From: Mantamonas sphyraenae
Taxonomy: Eukaryota > CRuMs > Mantamonadidae
Assembly: GCA_026936335.1 (NCBI GenBank)
Contig: JAPMXV010000076.1
Location: 62,001-126,000, forward strand
DNA: 64,000 bases
Direction of reading: 5' to 3'
Position 1 is the first letter of the stretch. Each line of letters starts with the position of its first letter. The notes below the pieces were generated by a model, which worked only from the letters and a program-made list of their open reading frames with translations, ran no database searches and was not told the origin of the DNA. Positions 62,669-64,000 of this stretch are shown piece by piece. Both the position numbers and the translations under genes were made by a program.

Positions 62669-64000
62669 ATGTCAAACCCCCGTCGCCGGAGCAGACACGT
62701 GTATGAGGAGGATGATTACTTCATGGACAACAGCATGGACAGCATGGACAGCATGGACAGCATGGACAGCTTGGAAGAGGACGCTCCGCCGTCTGCCCGC
62801 CAGCGTGTTGCGGACGGTGACGGCCACCATGACCTGTCCGCAGAGACGTCGTCTTTCATGGCCTCTTTAACGCGCAACACGGATCCAGATCCAACCCCGG
62901 ACGATTCCTCTGAGTATGAAGCAACGCAGTTGGTCTCCACGCAAGACCGTCTGAGGATGTGTCATCTCAGCCTTTTCGACTCCCCCACCACACGTTAGTG
63001 CTTACTGCAACGGGTTTTCCACCAGCTCCAGGGCTCTACTCACACTCACAACACACGCACACACACGCACGCCAGTGGCCAACCTCAGCCCCGCCAAGGC
63101 TGATGAGCACCTTGCGAGCGTTCTGCCACTCAATGCAGACGCAGCAGAGGCGTCGGCGACATGTCTTTCAAAGCGTGTCCCTGCCCCCATCACCTCCTTG
63201 GACACGTCTGGCCTCGTTGGGGGGGATGACGTGCATGCGCTCGTTGCCCAGTCGATCGGCCGCCTGCCATGGCTTCACTTGGTAGATGTGCTTGGTGCCT
63301 ACATGCACATTCGCCTTGTGCATGCGCCTACGCACAACCGGTCGATTCAGATTCGGCGAGGAGACCATGTGGTGCTCTCCGTCTCACCCGCGGACATGTA
63401 CCGTGCCGAGCTGCGCTGGGCAAAGGCGATGGACGACACGACTTTCTTCAAACGCTACCTGGACGAGCTGTGGACAGCCAAGATTTGCGTGCAGTACGTG
63501 GTGGGCAGCGATGCCCGGGACGTGTTTGTCGACGCACTTGTCACCCACAGTCCACACTCCATCGCCATGGCCCACCTGCTCGTCACCCAGTGGTCCCGAG
63601 AGCAAGCACTTGTGTCTGCACAAGAGCACGCTGGTGAGACATCCAACTCGCGCCGTGCTCTGGCTCTCTCGGTCTGCGTGTTTTCGATGCTGTTTGGTGA
63701 CCACGACGCGGACCACGTCTACGACCCATACTACCTCCACTCGGACTCCCAATACCCGCTCCTGCAACCCTTTATGTGTGTGCCGCCCGACGCCACCCTG
63801 GCCCACGATGCCACCAACCTTGTGTGGCCCACCTCCTGGCCCACGATGCCGGGATCAGCCTCAGACCTGAACGCCGCCCACTTCTTCGCCTCGAATGCCT
63901 TTAAGCACATCGACCAGTGGCTGGCGAACGCCAAGGACAATGCCATGCTCTTCCTCTACCCCATCCGTGGCATCCGGGCCAGATCTCGCGCCCCAGTCCC
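62669..64000 (+). CDS. Hypothetical protein, incomplete at the right edge
   Basis: Exon 1 (62669-62993) encodes MSNPRRRSRHVYEEDDYFMD, a short tandem Met-Asp-Ser run (from ATGGACAGC repeats) and an acidic disordered segment. After an 82-nt intron, exon 2 (63076 on) stays open in one frame to the window end: ANLSPAKADEHLASVLPL..., RLPWLHLVDVLGAYMHIRLV..., RRGDHVVLSVSPADMYRAEL, FFKRYLDELWTAKICVQYVV, then a Tyr/His-rich stretch (DADHVYDPYYLHSDSQYPLL) and NAAHFFASNAFKHIDQWLA. At least 416 residues are visible. I checked exon 2 codon by codon and found no stop. No family recognised. The MYB-like cluster upstream may regulate it. Confidence 0.65.
62994..63075 (+). other. Intron (82 nt) of the right-edge gene
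   Basis: Donor ACAC|GTTAGT, CTCACACTCAC before the acceptor CACGCCAG|TGG, phase 1. It contains a CA run. Without splicing, translation would stop at a TAG two bases into the intron. Confidence 0.65.

Noticed and set aside
1-64000. tRNA, rRNA or snRNA genes
   Set aside because: I looked for tRNA-like A/B boxes and conserved rRNA words by eye and saw none. A covariance-model scan would be decisive.

Overview
The window reads as nuclear DNA of a GC-rich unicellular eukaryote. Coding frames are interrupted by short GT-AG introns (59 to 154 nt, one of 669 nt), often with a CTGAC or CTAAC branch-like motif. Spacers are full of CA/GT, CT and trinucleotide microsatellites. Gene families are eukaryotic: RBR and U-box ubiquitin ligases, BTB proteins, RI-type LRR and ankyrin proteins, and a CHAT-NB-ARC-TPR receptor-like protein. 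An amoebozoan, choanoflagellate or ichthyosporean-like protist would fit. I cannot name the species.

Layout. 1-7.5 kb: three tandem copies of one segmental duplication. Two carry a truncated CCCH-like gene and the third a complete Ubl-RBR E3 ligase; an LRR-ankyrin gene lies between copies 1 and 2. 7.7-14.4 kb: a zinc-ribbon mini-gene and a 5-kb CHAT-NB-ARC-TPR gene with a one-base deletion, flanked by a second duplicated module. 15-18.2 kb (minus strand): a 1038-residue low-complexity protein. 18.4-23.8 kb: a gene built on about 26 copies of a 144-bp repeat. 25.3-31 kb: two membrane-protein genes, a secreted minus-strand gene, and a secreted-protein gene whose 3' end is fused to a stray BTB-gene fragment. 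34-37.5 kb (minus): an LRR-ankyrin-U-box fusion. 40-44.6 kb: a BTB gene containing a 2.6-kb array of 26 intron-like units separated by 3-nt would-be exons. 47.4-49.4 kb (minus): its paralogue, with one ordinary 59-nt intron at the corresponding place. 50.5-52.7 kb (minus): a nuclear-looking acidic/basic protein. 56.7-58.5 kb: a tail-to-tail gene pair, one resembling an uncharacterised phage/large-virus family. 58.7-62.5 kb: a strongly C-rich, apparently gene-free tract. 62.7 kb to the end: a gene cut off by the window edge. A ~0.7-kb dispersed repeat occurs four times.

Functionally, the recognisable genes lean towards ubiquitin ligation (RBR, U-box, two BTB proteins) and repeat-based recognition (LRR, ankyrin, TPR with a STAND NTPase and caspase-like CHAT). 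That mix is typical of expanded accessory families. The outstanding observation is the tandem intron array at 41742-44359. Exon boundaries below were inferred by eye from splice motifs, frame and paralogue comparison; no transcript data were available.
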